Shown here: positions 32,502-44,447 of the stretch, piece after piece | Layout: each line of letters starts with the position of its first letter | How positions within the stretch are numbered: the stretch's first letter is position 1 | From: Anas platyrhynchos | Lineage: Eukaryota; Chordata; Aves; Anseriformes; Anatidae | NCBI RefSeq assembly: GCF_047663525.1 | Contig: NC_092591.1 | Span: forward strand, 29,979,001-30,043,000 | Direction of reading: 5' to 3' | DNA length: 64,000 bases | The notes under the pieces: generated by a model | Seen by the model: only the letters and a program-made list of their open reading frames with translations | Databases searched by the model: none | Told to the model about the DNA's origin: nothing | Translations under genes and position numbers: made by a program

Positions 32502-32907
32502 GGGGGAGCACTGGGGGGGGGGCTGCGTTGCCCCCCTCCCACCCCACGTGTGTGACTCCCTGCTGTGTGCGCCCCCCCACCCCACTCGCCCCTTCTGCCA
32601 CCCCACGTGTGGCCGGTGACCCCGTGGGGCAGCCCCCGTCCCGCTGCCCCCCAAACCTGGGGAGCCGCTCGCCGTGCCCCCCCCTCAGTGCCTTCACCGA
32701 GCCCACGCTGCTTTGTCCCCTGGGGGGCACGCCGGCAGCCCCCAGCCCCTTGTGCCCACAAAGAGCAGAGGGGGCAGCCTGTCCGTCTGTCCGTCCATCT
32801 CCGGAGGTAGCTGTGGGGTGAGAAGGGGACCCCAAAGATGGGTGTCACCCCCCCCCCGTGGCTCGGTTTTCTAGCTGCTTGTTGAGTGGTTTTGCTGTGC
32901 GGTGCCA

Positions 32908-32913
32908 AATAAA
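32908..32913 (+). terminator. TMEM109 poly(A) signal
   Basis: AATAAA about 410 bases after the stop at 32499-32501. Confidence 0.75.
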
Positions 32914-33169
32914 AAGAGTTTCACGGTGTCCTCGTGCTGCCTGGCCCACCCCATGGGGAAGGGGGGAGAGGGTGCCTTGGGGTGCCTCGGTCCTGGGGGG
33001 GACACAGAGGACGCTGGGGACGGTGGCAGGCTGGGACTGGGAGGTGCTGGGGCAGCGCGCGCTGTCCCCGTCTGTTTGCTGAGGCGGGGGGGCAGGGGGA
33101 TGCCCGTGCCAGGAGCCGGCCCCGGTGCCCTCTGGATGTCCCTGCGCTGGGCCGCCTCGGCCCCTGCTT

Positions 33170-33600
33170 GCCCCCAGTGTCCCCAGCTCTCCCAGTGCCC
33201 CCAGTGTCCCTAGTTATTCCAGTGCTTCCAATCCCCTCAGCCCTTCCATTCCACTCAGTGTCCCCAATTCTCCCAGTGCCCCCAGTTCTCCCAGTGTCCT
33301 CAGTCCCTCCAGTACCTCCAGTCCCTCCCAGTGTCCCCAGTCTTTCCAGTGCCCCCTTTTCTTCCAGCGTGCCCAGTCCCCCCAGTGTCCCCCATCCCTC
33401 CCAGTCCCTCCCAGTGCCCCCAGTCCCTCCAGTGCCCCCAGTCCCTCCAGTGCCCCCAGTCCCCTCAGCCCTTCCCATTCCACCCAGTGTGCCCAGTGCC
33501 CCCAATTCTCCCAGTGTCCTCAGTCCCCTCAGTCCCTCCAGTCCCTCCCAGTCCCCCCCAGTGCCCCCCACCCCTCCCGGTCCCCCCCAGCGCCCCCTCC
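33170..33600. repeat. Minisatellite upstream of TMEM132A
   Basis: Degenerate 10-11-base units of the form cccagtgccc / ctccagtccc arranged in higher-order blocks of about 30-50 bases. It creates open proline/serine-rich frames on both strands that are not genes. Confidence 0.85.
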
Positions 33601-33813
33601 CGCCGGGGGTCCCGGTGCTCCCGGCGCTGCTCACCCCGGCGGGGGCCCCGGTGCCGGGAGTTTAGGACCCGGCGGGGCGAGGCGGCGCCGGTGCCGGTCC
33701 CGCCCCGGCCCCATTGTCTGGGCGCGGAGGCGGAGGGACGGCAGCGGCGGCGCCGTTCGCACGGACCGCGCCGCGGAGCCCTCCCGGCCCCGGTACCGGC
33801 CCCGGTACCGGCC

Positions 33814-36800
33814 ATGGCCCCGGCCCCGGGGGCCCGCCTGGCGCTGCTGGCCGCCGCCCTGCTCGGGGCATCAGGTGAGCGCATCCGCACCGGCACCGGG
33901 CACCGGGTACCGGGTACCGGGCACCGGGCACCGGCACCGGGCACCGGGCACCGGGCACCGGGCACCGGGTACCGGCACCCGCAGCCCGTGATCCGCGCTC
34001 CCCGGCATTTTCCCCCCCCGGCTCTCTCGGGAGCCACCGGGAATCCGCTCCCGGCTCCGCACCGGCACCCAGCGGGGCTTCCCCGGCGCGGCGCCCCCCG
34101 CCCCTTCTCACCGCGTTCCCCGGGATGCAGCCGGCACCGACGCCGTGCGCCCCCCGGGGTCCCGCTGCCCCGCGCCCGGATCCCCCCCTGCGGGACCCCG
34201 CGGCGCTCCCCCAGCCCCGGGGGGGCTCCGGGACCAGCGCCCGTGGGTCCCCACCTCGGGGCACCCCCGGGGGGGCTGCACCGGCCCCAGAGCGCAGCGC
34301 TGGGTAGGGGCTGCGCGCCCCACGTCCCCCCCTCCCCGAGGATGGTGACAGCCGTCCCTGTCCCCGCAGCGAGCGGCGACTGGGCCCCCCCGGAGCCCAT
34401 GTTCCTGCCGGCGGAGCTGGAGGTGCTGGCGGTGCCCGAGCACTACCGGCTGCAGCGGGCGGACGGGGACCTGGCCGCCAACACCTCCCTGCGCGCCCGC
34501 ACCGAGACCTTCCTGCTGCTGCCGCACGGCTCCGGCGCCCAGCCGCTGCTCCGGGCGTCCTACACACCCTTCAGCACCCGGCAGGTAACGCCCGACCCCC
34601 CCTTCCCAGCCCCCCGCAGCCTCCGGGGCTGTCGGGACCCCGCCAGCATCGCCGTCTGTTCCAGGAGGTGCCCACCCGGAGCCCCCCGGAGAAGGAGGGC
34701 TGGGCTGTCCGTGCCGTGTCCCTGGAGAGCGCCGTGTCCCCGGACGAGCCCGTTGCCCGCGTCCTCTTCCACCTGCGGGGTCCCGACTGGCTGCCGGGGC
34801 AGCGGGAGCCCCCCGGGGAGCGGGACTTGCCCTGCGTCACCCTCCATGCCCACCACCGTGGCCGGGTGGCGCGGGGCACCTGCCGCCTGCAGGTTGGTGC
34901 TGCCCACCGGGGCTGGGGTGGGGAGGGGGCTGCGGGACCCCCCTTCGGCTCCCCCCCTTATTCTGAGCCTGCTTATCCCCCCCCCAGGCTCCTCTGGGTG
35001 TCTGCGTGGTGGAGCTGGAGATCCCCCCCCGCTGGTTCTCCCCGGCGGCCCCTGCCCCCCGTGCCCCCCTGGAGCCGGCCGAGCTGCACTACGGCGTTTT
35101 GGGGCCGGGGGCGTGCGGCCGCGCCGGGGGCCGGGGGGGGTCGGATGCAGGGCCACGGGAGGCCCCGCGGTACCTGGGGCCGCTGGAGCTGCGCGTGGCG
35201 GCGCCGGCACGGCGGCAGGAGGTGCGGCTGGACGAGCGGGTGCTGCTGCGCGTCCCCGACGCCACGCTGCGCCCCGGGCAGCGCTTTGCCGCCACCCTCG
35301 CCCTGCGGCACAACTTCACCGCCCAGCAGCTGACCCTGCGGTGAGCCCCCGTGTGTGTGGGATTGGGACCGGGAGGCAGGGGTCAGGGGGGACACGGCGT
35401 GATGCGTCCCGTGGCCCCCCCACGCCTTGTCCCCCAGGATCAAGGCCAAGAAGGGGCTGCTGGTGGTGGCAGCCCGACCTGGGGACCCTGCCTGGGCCGT
35501 GCAGCTGGAGCGCACCCGCGGCCCCAAGCACTGGACGGCCGTGGTGACGTGCCGGCGGAGCGGGGACACCCACGGGGACTGGAGGTAGGGGCAGCAGTGC
35601 TGGGGGGGCTTCTGCGTGGCACCCAGTGTAGCCCAGTATGGCCCAGCTGGGGCATGGGGATCCGTGCGTAGCACTGCTCCTATCCCAGTATGGCCCAACA
35701 GGGGGGCTGGAGCTGTGGGATAGCCCCCATTCAAATCGTAGGTTGCGGGACAGCTCCATCCCAGTAGGTCCCAGTAGATCCCAGTTGGGGTGGCGGGTGT
35801 CCCCACCCCAGCAGCTCCCAGCCAGGGCCACGACTTCGCAGGGCGTCGGAGGCGGTCGAGTTCCTGCACCTGGACCTGGCCGTGGAGAACGGGACGGGGG
35901 GGCTGGCGCCGGCGCTGCCCCTCACCTGGCAGGTGGAGTACCCCGGCCAGGACCCCGAGGCGCAGAAGGACAAGCTGGTGTGGGAGGTGCAGGTGTCGGA
36001 GCGGGACGTGCGCGCCCTCGTCCCCTTGGTGCAGGTGGGTGCCCCCCCGCTGCCCGTGTCCCCCCCTGTCCCATCCCTGCGGCGCTCTCAGCCCCGCTCT
36101 GCCCACAGGAGCTGGAGCTGCTGAACACAGCCCCGCTGACCGGCGTCCCCCGCGCGGTGCCGGTGACGTTGGTGACGGTGGAGGCAGGGGGCGGCGTGGC
36201 TGAGGTGACCGAGCCGCTGGGCTGCGAGTCGGCCGACAAGCAAGTGCTGCAGGTGAGCGGGGTCCCGGCCCCCCTGGCGCTACCCCCCAGGGGGCTGCCA
36301 GCCCCCTGCCCCTCCGTGTGTCCCCTCCGCAGGTGGCAGACAGCTGCGACGCGGTGTTCGTGGGGGGCAAGGAGAGCCGGGGGGCGCGGGGGGCGCGGGT
36401 GGACTTCTGGTCGCGCCGCCTGCACGCCTCGCTGCTCTTCACCGTCTGGGCCCCGCTGCTGCCGCTCCGCATCCAGCTCGGCGACACCACCCTGGAGCAG
36501 CTGCGGGGCTGGCGCCTGCCCGGTGCCACCGAGAGGTGAGAAGGTGCCACCGCCAACCCGCTGGCACCAGCCACCGCCGCGGCGTGCGCCCGGAGGGAGC
36601 TGGGAACAGGAGGAGGTGCCGAGCCCCACGGCACTCATGCCACATCCTCCTGCCGCACCCCCCTGCCCTGCAGAGCCCCATGGGGCTGGTGATGGACGTG
36701 TCCCTTGTCCCTTTGTCCCCAGCGCTGACGGGGAGGCGGATGAGCCCGGGGAGGAGGCGGAGCGGCGGGCGCGGGGCTGCCGGCCCCAGTACCAGCGCAC

Positions 36801-38489
36801 GTCGGTGCGCTTCCTGGCGCACTTCGTGGCGCACCCGCGGGACGGTGGCCGTCACCTCTCCTACCTGCCCGGCCCCGAGTGGCTCCTGGATGTCACCCAC
36901 CTGGTGGCTGGCCGGGCACGTGTGCAGGACCCCCGTGTGGCGACGCTGGAGGGGGACACCGTGGTGGTCGGCCGGGAGCCCGGCGTCACCTCTGTGGAGG
37001 TAGGCACGGGGCGCAGCGTTCGGGGCAGCGTGGGGCTGGAGGGGTGGCGGTGCTGGGGCTGGGGAGGGGCCTGACGAGGTGCCCCCCGTGCCCCCAGGTC
37101 CGCTCCCCCGTCTCGGACTCCATCCTGGGCGAGCAGACGCTGGTGGTGTCGGAGGAGAAGGTGACGGTGACCGAGCTGCGTGCCCAGCTGGTGGCAGGGC
37201 TGGCGCTGGCGCTGCGGACGGAGCTGGGCCACCCCGGCGTGGTCACGGCCACCTGCCAGGCCACGGGCTCGCTGCGGACCCCCAAGCAGGTGAGGGGGGT
37301 GCAGCGGGGAGGCGTGGGGGTGCTGGCGGTGCCCGGAGCCCCGCTGCCACCCCCGGCGTCCTGGCAGGAGGCGACGCTGTCTGTCTGGCTGTCCTTCTCC
37401 GACGGCACGCTGGCCCCACTGGAGCTGTACGGCTGGCAGGACGTGGCGCTGGCCGTGACCTCGCAGGACCCTGCCGTGGTCACCGTGGCGGGGGGCTTGC
37501 CCGGGGCCCCCTCCTGGCGCCCGAGGGTGCTGGCGGAGGGGCCGGGGCGGGGGGCCCTGCTGCAGCTCAGCCTGCACCCCCCAGATGCCTGCCGCCGGGG
37601 TCGGCACCGGGCGGCCGCCCTGGCCACCGGCTCTGCCTGGCTGGAGGTGGGGGCTGCCCGGCGCGGGACCCCCCCCGGCAGCCCCCGGCCCCCCGCACCC
37701 TTCCCGCGGGCCGAGGGGGCCATGTCGGGGGAGGCGGTGACGGCGGGCGGCGAGCCCCGCAGGAGGAACCCCGGCGGCGTGGGTCCGGCCTCCACCAAGC
37801 TGCAGGGGCTGGGGTCTTCCTCGGAGGAGGAGGAGGAGGAGCAGGGGGAGGAAGGCCGTGGGCGTGCGGGCAGGGAGGAGGAGGAGGAGGAGGAGGAAGA
37901 GGAGATGGTGAAGGCCCCGGCGCGGGTGACCGACCTGGAGATCGGCATGTACGTCCTGCTGGGTGTCTTCTGCCTGGCCATCTTCATCTTCCTCGTCAAC
38001 TGCATCTTCTTCGTGCTGCGCTACCAGCAGAAGGAGCCCCCCGACGCCGGGGCCACCCCCTCGGCTCCCCAGCCCCACAACTGGGTCTGGCTGGGCACTG
38101 ACCAGGAGGAGCTGAGCCGGCAGCTGGACCGCCAGCAGCCGGAGCCCCCCGCCCCGGCGCCCCCCCAGCCGGGCACGGAGGCCGGGCGCTGCTGCTGCGG
38201 GGACCCCCAGGTGCCCGCCGTGGGGTCTCCCCCCACAGCCCCGCCGCCAGCCGGCACCCCCCCGGCCCGCAAGGAAGGGGCTGCACCGGGGGGCGGCCGG
38301 CGGAAGCGTGTGGAGTTTGTCACCTTCGCGCCCCCCCGGGTCCCCGAGGAGCCCCCCCAGCCCGCCCCCAACGTGCAGTCCATCCTCGTGGCCAGCGAGG
38401 ACGACATCCGCTGGGTGTGCGAGGACATGGGGCTGCGGGACCCCGAGGAGCTCAGGAGCTACATGGAGAGGATCCGGGGCAGCTCCTGA
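33814..38489 (+). CDS. TMEM132A: Transmembrane protein 132A
   Basis: Eleven exons: 33814-33874, 34370-34584, 34665-34892, 34988-35340, 35438-35584, 35842-36034, 36109-36252, 36333-36535, 36723-36999, 37098-37289 and 37368-38489; phases agree, 1044 residues (human about 1023). A signal peptide (MAPAPGARLALLAAALLG) precedes the long extracellular part with the bacterial-Ig-like and cohesin-like domains known in this family; blocks include CDAVFVGGKESRG and VRFLAHFVAHPRDGGRHL. A glutamate-rich segment (about 820-855) leads into one transmembrane helix (YVLLGVFCLAIFIFLVNCIF, about 866-886) and a proline-rich cytoplasmic tail ending DIRWVCEDMGLRDPEEL and a short end. TMEM132A (HSPA5-binding protein 1) stabilises integrins and affects Wnt signalling. 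The last intron is only 78 bases, a multiple of three without a stop, so retention would add 26 residues. Confidence 0.95.
33890..33975. repeat. Heptamer repeat in TMEM132A intron 1
   Basis: About twelve copies of a 6-7-base unit, gggcacc or gggtacc, directly after the exon 1 donor. Confidence 0.85.
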
Positions 38490-38929
38490 CCCCGGGGGGC
38501 AGCCCCAGCCCACCCCCCCTCCCCGAGCTGGCACTGCCCTACGGGACCAGCCTCCTCCCTGTCCCCATCCCTCCTGGTGGCCTCAGCAGGGACACCGGAG
38601 GGCCTGGCCCCAAGGCTGTCGGGGTGGCAGCCGCCCACCCCGCAGCATCCCTCCTGGGGGGGTGGGGGTCTCCTCACCCTGGCCCCGCCGTGGTGCCGGA
38701 GGGCGTGGGGAGGCTGCGGCCCCCCCTTGCTGTGGGTCTCATTGCGACGTTGTGTTCATAGTGCTGATGATGAGTCCTGTGGTCCGACCTGGGGAGCGCC
38801 CCGCGCCCCCCCTCTCCCCCCCAAATCCCCCTGGCCACACGTCCGTTTTGTATCCATACCGCTGTGGGATGGGGCCGCTGCGGGGGCCTGTTATTTATGG
38901 AAGATTTTTAATTCTGACGTTGTTACAAA

Positions 38930-38935
38930 AATAAA
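38930..38935 (+). terminator. TMEM132A poly(A) signal
   Basis: AATAAA in an A/T-rich patch about 440 bases after the stop. From 38936 to 39676 I see only GC-rich intergenic sequence and the CD6 5' flank. SLC15A3, expected here from mammals, is not present. Confidence 0.8.
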
Positions 38936-39676
38936 ATATTTAAAAAAGCTGAGCCGTGCCCGTGCCGTGGTGTTGGTGGAGCGGGCGGGGGCTGGGGGCT
39001 GGGGGTGCCGTGGTGGCTCCCCCAGGCACAGCGGGGCCGTGAGGGCAGCCACGGGGCCCTGCACCTCCTCCGGCTCCTCTCCTCCCAAGCCCAGGGGCTC
39101 AGATGGGGGGTGAGGGGCTGCAGGTAGGGGGGTGAAGCTCCGACACCCGTGGGTGCCTGCCCACGGCCTCGCCAGCACCCCCAGAAAACGGTGGAGGAGG
39201 AGGGAGCCCCGCATGGAGCTCTTTCACCCCAGGGTGCTCCCAGAGCCTGGGGGGACCCCGCTCACCCCGTGCTGCCCACCCCAGCTCCCTGCGACGTGGG
39301 GAGGTTGGGCTCTGTGCAGCGTGGCTCCCACGACACCCTCACCCCGGGGGTCCCGAGCGCGACGCGGTGCGGCACCGCGCGGCCCCGCAGCGCCTTGGGC
39401 AGCTCCCGAGGCACGGTGGGGCCCCTGCGAGCACGTGGCGAGGTCCCCGAGCGAGGGCCACCTCCGTCGTCCGCCCCCGGGGTGCCGCTTCCCCCCGGGG
39501 CGCGCGGCGGTTTGCTGTGGCAGGATGGAGCCACCCCCACAGCCAGCCCCGGGGTGCCGGGCTGGCTTCCTGCGCACCTCGGCCGGGCACGGTGCGAGCC
39601 GAGCGGCGGCACGGGGGTCACGGCCCCGGCAGCGGGAAGGGGGCAGCGCCATGGGGCTGCCCGGCAGCCGCTGAGG

Positions 39677-42600
39677 ATGGAGGTGTTGTGCCTGCTCGTG
39701 GCGGCTCTCTGTGCCGCGGCTCCCGGACCAGGTATGGCGCCGTCCCCCCCTCTGCCTCCTCTGCATGCTGGGGGTGTCACCGGCACCGCTTCGGGTGTGG
39801 AGCGAGGGTGCTCTGCAGACGTGGCCTCCTCGCCCTCCGTCAGGTGGGCAGCAGGGTCACCTCACCTCGCCGCATCCCTGCTTGGGGGCTCTTGAGCTCG
39901 GGAACCCCAAAGGTGCTCCCCGGGCCATCCTGTCCCCGCTGCCCCAGAGGACAGCGTGCGCAGGACCCCGACCCGCTCTGGCAAGGGGCTGCTTGGCTGC
40001 TGCGCTGCTCCCCAAAATATTTTAGGGGTGCCTGCGCACCTCGGCAGCCCCCGAGGTGGCAGTGGCAGGACTCACCCCTCAGCTGCTTGGCTCCAGGATG
40101 CTTCCCCTGCTCTGCCCCGCCGCAGGGACCCCCCAACCCCCTATTGAGTCCCCCCACTGCCGTCAGGTAGGTGAAATGCTTTGCCATTGGCACGAGCCAA
40201 AAGGCTGCCCTATGCCGCCCTACCCCATCACCGACCACCGCCTTTGGAGCAGGTTTTGAGCTCCTGTAGGGCTCAGGGAGGTTTCCCCCCTGAAATGGCT
40301 GCCAGGAGCAGCCGCCAGCCCTGCTGCTGCTCGATCTGTGACCGACCCTCAGTGCCACGTCCGGGGGCTGCGGGCTGGGGTCCCCCTGGGGCAGCAGCTC
40401 TCAGGGAAACCTACTTTTTGCACAAGGCTGTTGTTTCGCAGGTGATGGGAATGGAGTGTGTTGCTTCCTGTGGGGCATCGCTGAGCGAAGGCGAAAGCAG
40501 GCTTCACCACCACCGCAGGCTGATGCGCTGCGAAAAAAAAAAAAAAAAAGTGCCCTTGTTTTTTTTGTCAGAAACCATCTCTGCAATAGCTGCTCCCCTT
40601 CCTGAGCTGAGGAGCGAGGCCTGAGGCTGCAGGCTTGCAGCCCGTTGCTGCCGGCGGAGGCGGGAGAGGTGCACGGTGCCGTGCACGCTGCAGCTTTGCC
40701 CTCGCGGCCTTCTCCCTGCAGCCACCCCGGTGCCAACGTCCAGGCAGCGCCGACTGCCCCCGGGCAGCGGGGGCCGTGCTGGGGGCTCTCCCCTGGGTCG
40801 CGTCCCCCTGCAGCGGGCGGCTGACGCGTAGCCGCAGAGGTTGGGTTTTAGGAACGCAAGAGCCATTCCTGCACGGGCCTCCCCGGGCCCCATTTTGTGG
40901 CAGCCTCTCGGTGCCATTTTGTGCATCCGTCCCCAGCGCGCGCTGGGGGGCTGGGCTGTGCACCCCCGCACCCTCTCCAGGTGTCCCCACACAGGGCTCG
41001 GGCAGCCCGGTGGCTTTGAGGGTCAATTTGGGGACGTCGGTGGGGGACGCAGGGGCACGTCGAGGCCAGGTGGTCTTTCAACTGCATCGCCCTGGCCGCC
41101 TCCTGCCCAGCTGGGACATGGCTGGGATGAGGACACGGGGTGGGAGGACAGGGCCGGGGGCTCCCAGAGCTCAGCCCCAAACCTCCGACCCCTCCACACA
41201 GCCCCGGCGGAGCCCATGGGGACCCCCAGCGGGGCAAAGAGCGGCGCGGCTGGGAACGCTTCGGTGGAACCAGGTGAGAGCGGGTGTCCTGGGAGGGGGG
41301 GCAGCCAGAACCAGGCCCCCCCCGGCACCCTCCACCCGTGCCATCCGCAGGTCCCCCTGGTGAGGCCGTGCTGCGCCTGGCTGGCGGCAGCGAGCGCTGC
41401 GAGGGCACGGTGCAGCTGCTGCAGGGCGGCCACTGGCTGCCCGTGTGCCGGAGCTCCTGGCACGCCGCAGCCTCCCAGGAGCTGTGCCGCCGCCTGCACT
41501 GCGGGGATGCCGAGGAAGACGCCACGCTGCTGAGCCTGACAGGGGAACGGGACAGCACCGACGGCTGCCCCGTGGCCGTGACCAACTGCAGCGGCTGGGC
41601 GCTGGAGCCGTGCTGGCTGCGCCTGGCCACCGAGCCACACTGCTGCGCCACAGGGCCGGCTCGCGTCACCTGCACCGGTAAGAGCCACCGGGGCACAGCG
41701 GTGCCAGCACGAGCTGGTGGCCGCCACCACAGCCTCCCGGCACGTGGGGGCTCCTGGCGGTGCCAGCAGCGTTCCCCCATCCCGACAGCTGCCCCGGCGC
41801 TGCGGCTGGCGGGCGGCCGGAGCCGCTGCGAGGGCCGCGTGGAGCTGCGGCAGGCGGGCGTCTGGGGCACGGTGTGCGACGACGGCTGGGACCTGGCCGA
41901 TGCCACGGTGGTGTGCCGGCAGCTGGGCTGCGGCTGGGCCCTGCACGCCCGCGGCGACGCCTCCTTCGGCAGGGGGAGCGGGCCCATCCTGCGGGACGAG
42001 GTGAGCTGCGGCGGGCACGAGCAGCGGCTCTGGGAGTGCCCGGCCACGGGCGAGCACGACTGCCACCACAAAGAGGACGCCGGCGTGGTGTGCTCCGGTG
42101 GGTCCCCGCGCCGTGCCGCGGCCACGCGCCCCGGGGGATGGGGGCAGCCCCGGGGTAGACGCCCCCCATCGTGCCCCCTCCCTGCAGAGCACCAGGAGTG
42201 GCGGCTCGCCGGGGGCCGTGACGGCTGCGCGGGGCGCGTGGAGGTGTTTTTCCGTGGGACGTGGAGCACGGTGTGCGACAGCTCCTGGTACCAGATGGAG
42301 GCAGGCGTGCTGTGCCACACGCTGGGCTGCGGGGAGCCCCTGGAGCGGCCGTCCTTCCCCCACACGCTGCCCACCAAGATGCTCTACGTGTGCTCGAGCT
42401 GGCAGCCCTCGCTGGCGCACTGCCGCTGGACCTACAACAAGTCGGCGCCTTGCCATCAGTCCCGTGCAGCTGGCGTGGTCTGCAACGGTACGGGACCCCC
42501 GGCACTGCAGGGGGGGGTCCCTGCTGCTCACCGCTCCAGCAGGGGGGCTGCAGCCTCTCCCCTCCCCTCCTGCAGGCTCCCAGGGCTTGCAGACACCAGC

Positions 42601-44257
42601 CCCGTTAGTGACGGTGACACCGGGCGGTATCACGGTGCTCAGCAGTGAGTTCCCCACACCGTGGGTTGGGGAGGGGTGTTAACGGGGCTGCAGCCTCCCC
42701 CGGTTCTGGGGGGGAGCTGGGGGGTGGGAGGGCTTTGAGGGCATCACAGCCTGTGTCCGTTCTCTGCCCCAGCTGAGGGGGGCTCCGTGGTGGACACGCA
42801 GTCCCTCCTGCACGCGCCCCTCTTCATCCCCTGCCTGGTGCTGGCGGCGCTGCTCCTGCTCACCCTGCTTGGCTTCACCACCGCGCTGCTGAGGCTGAGG
42901 AAGAGGAGCGGTAAGGAGCAGCCCCAAGGCTGCGAAGGCTGCAGAGGGGCGATGCCCTCCAGCCGCATCCCAAGCACCCCCTCCGTCCCCGCAGCCCTCA
43001 CCGTGTGCCCCCCTGGGCCGGTCCTGGTGAGCAACAGCACCCAGGGCCCCGACGCGCCCTCTGGGATCTGCAAGAACTACAGGGAGATGCCCCCCAGCCT
43101 CCCCAAGGAACCAGGTGGGTCTGGGGGCTGACTGCCCCGTTATCCCCCGTTAACCCCCGTTGGCCCCCATCAGCCCCATCTCGCCCCGCAGCCCCCTCGC
43201 CCGTGACCCTTCCTGCTGCCAAGGGCTCTGACTCCTCCGACTCTGACTACGAACACTACGACTTCAGAAGCAAGCCGCCCGTGGCCCTCTCCACCTTCTA
43301 CAGTGAGCCCCCGCCACAGCAGCCCCCTGCCTCCCCGGGTCCCCCCCTGCTAACCGGGTCCCCCCCCTGCCCTCCCGCAGACTCGCTGCGCCGGCAGCCG
43401 GGCGAGCAGCAGCAGGGCGAGCAGCTGCTCCCGTTGGTGCCCCCCCAGGACAGGATGGAGCCGTTCCCTGCAGAAGGTGTGCCAGCCCCTCGTCCCTCTG
43501 CCCCACAGCACCGCCCGTCTGCCTGCCCATGGGGGGGGCGAGCAGCGTGTCCCCGATCCCCCCGGTGACATATGGCCCATGCCCCGCAGTGCCAGCGACG
43601 ACGCTGTGTTCCCAGCCGTGGGGCAGGGCAAACAGCCTGTCCTCCTCCTCCTCCTCTTCCTCCTCCATGGAGCCCTACTGCAATGAGAGCGCGCCCCCCC
43701 TGCATGCCTGGCCCTGCCCGCAGCCCCCGGCCTACAGCCCCCCCCAGCTGGCAGCACCCGCAGCCCCCGGCTGCACCCTACAGCCATGCACCGGTGAGCA
43801 GGGGCAGCGGGGTGCAAGGGGATGCGGATGGGAATGGGGATGGGGACGGTCCTGGGAAGGGCCACATGGGTGCTGTGGGGGTGGCAGCAGGGCTGGGAGG
43901 TGCCAGTGTGTGCCCCTGCCTCCCCCAGTGCCCCCGGCCATGCCCTGCCTGCCCGACCCAGCGCTCGCCCAGCCCCATGTAGCGGTGCCCCCAGCAGCCG
44001 CCGACCCCGCAGACAGCTCCAGCACCTCCTCGGGGGAGTGGTACGAGAACGTGCAGGGCACCGAGCCGCCAGAGTACCCGTCCCCACACCACGGTGAGCA
44101 CCCCGTGCCGGCAGGGCTCCTGCCCCCAGCCTCCCCCCACGGCCCCGCTCTGCCTGACGGGCTCGTCCCCGCAGGCTGGCCGGCTCCATCCTGCCCCCAG
44201 GACCCCAACTCCTCGGAGAGCAGCGACTACGATGACATCCAGGGCTCTGGCTGCTGA
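39677..44257 (+). CDS. CD6: CD6 lymphocyte scavenger-receptor-cysteine-rich glycoprotein
   Basis: Thirteen exons: 39677-39731, 41202-41273, 41351-41677, 41789-42097, 42188-42487, 42576-42644, 42773-42910, 42995-43114, 43192-43302, 43381-43476, 43590-43793, 43929-44093 and 44175-44257. Nearly all introns are phase 1 and the product is 682 residues (human 668). Signal peptide [17 protein letters not shown]; three group B SRCR domains, one exon each (about 43-151, 152-254 and 255-354; e.g. [21 protein letters not shown]); a short stalk; a transmembrane helix (about 394-416, [19 protein letters not shown]); and a long tail with [12 protein letters not shown], a run of nine serines and the C-terminal [15 protein letters not shown]. 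These acidic tyrosine motifs are docking sites for SLP-76-type adaptors. CD6 binds ALCAM and tunes T-cell receptor signalling. Adjacent CD5 confirms the locus. Intron 1 is about 1.5 kb and contains an A-rich tract at 40531-40548. Confidence 0.96.
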
Positions 44258-44441
44258 GGACGGGGACGGGCAGCACTGGGCAGTGGGCAGGGGGCTGCGG
44301 GCGCTGCGGGGGACTCACGACCACGCTGCTTACATCTCCTTGGGGCTGCTCCAGCTGCCTCCTCCGTGCTGGGGCACGGGCAGAGGCGCAGGGGCTCGTG
44401 GGGGGACGCTTGGTGCAGGCTGTGCCAGGCTACGTGCTTCC

Positions 44442-44447
44442 ATTAAA
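44442..44447 (+). terminator. CD6 poly(A) signal (variant)
   Basis: ATTAAA, a common variant signal, about 185 bases after the stop. No AATAAA lies nearer. Confidence 0.6.

Noticed and set aside
33125-33660. Proline/serine-rich frames upstream of TMEM132A
   Set aside because: They are the ccagtgccc minisatellite read in different frames, and they run into the TMEM132A promoter.
36861-38534. Minus-strand frame of 557 residues opposite TMEM132A
   Set aside because: Antisense shadow in GC-rich coding sequence; the plus-strand protein has clear family motifs and consistent splicing.
40531-40560. A17 tract in CD6 intron 1 as a possible retroposed poly(A) tail
   Set aside because: No recognisable element or gene body precedes it and no target-site duplication is evident.
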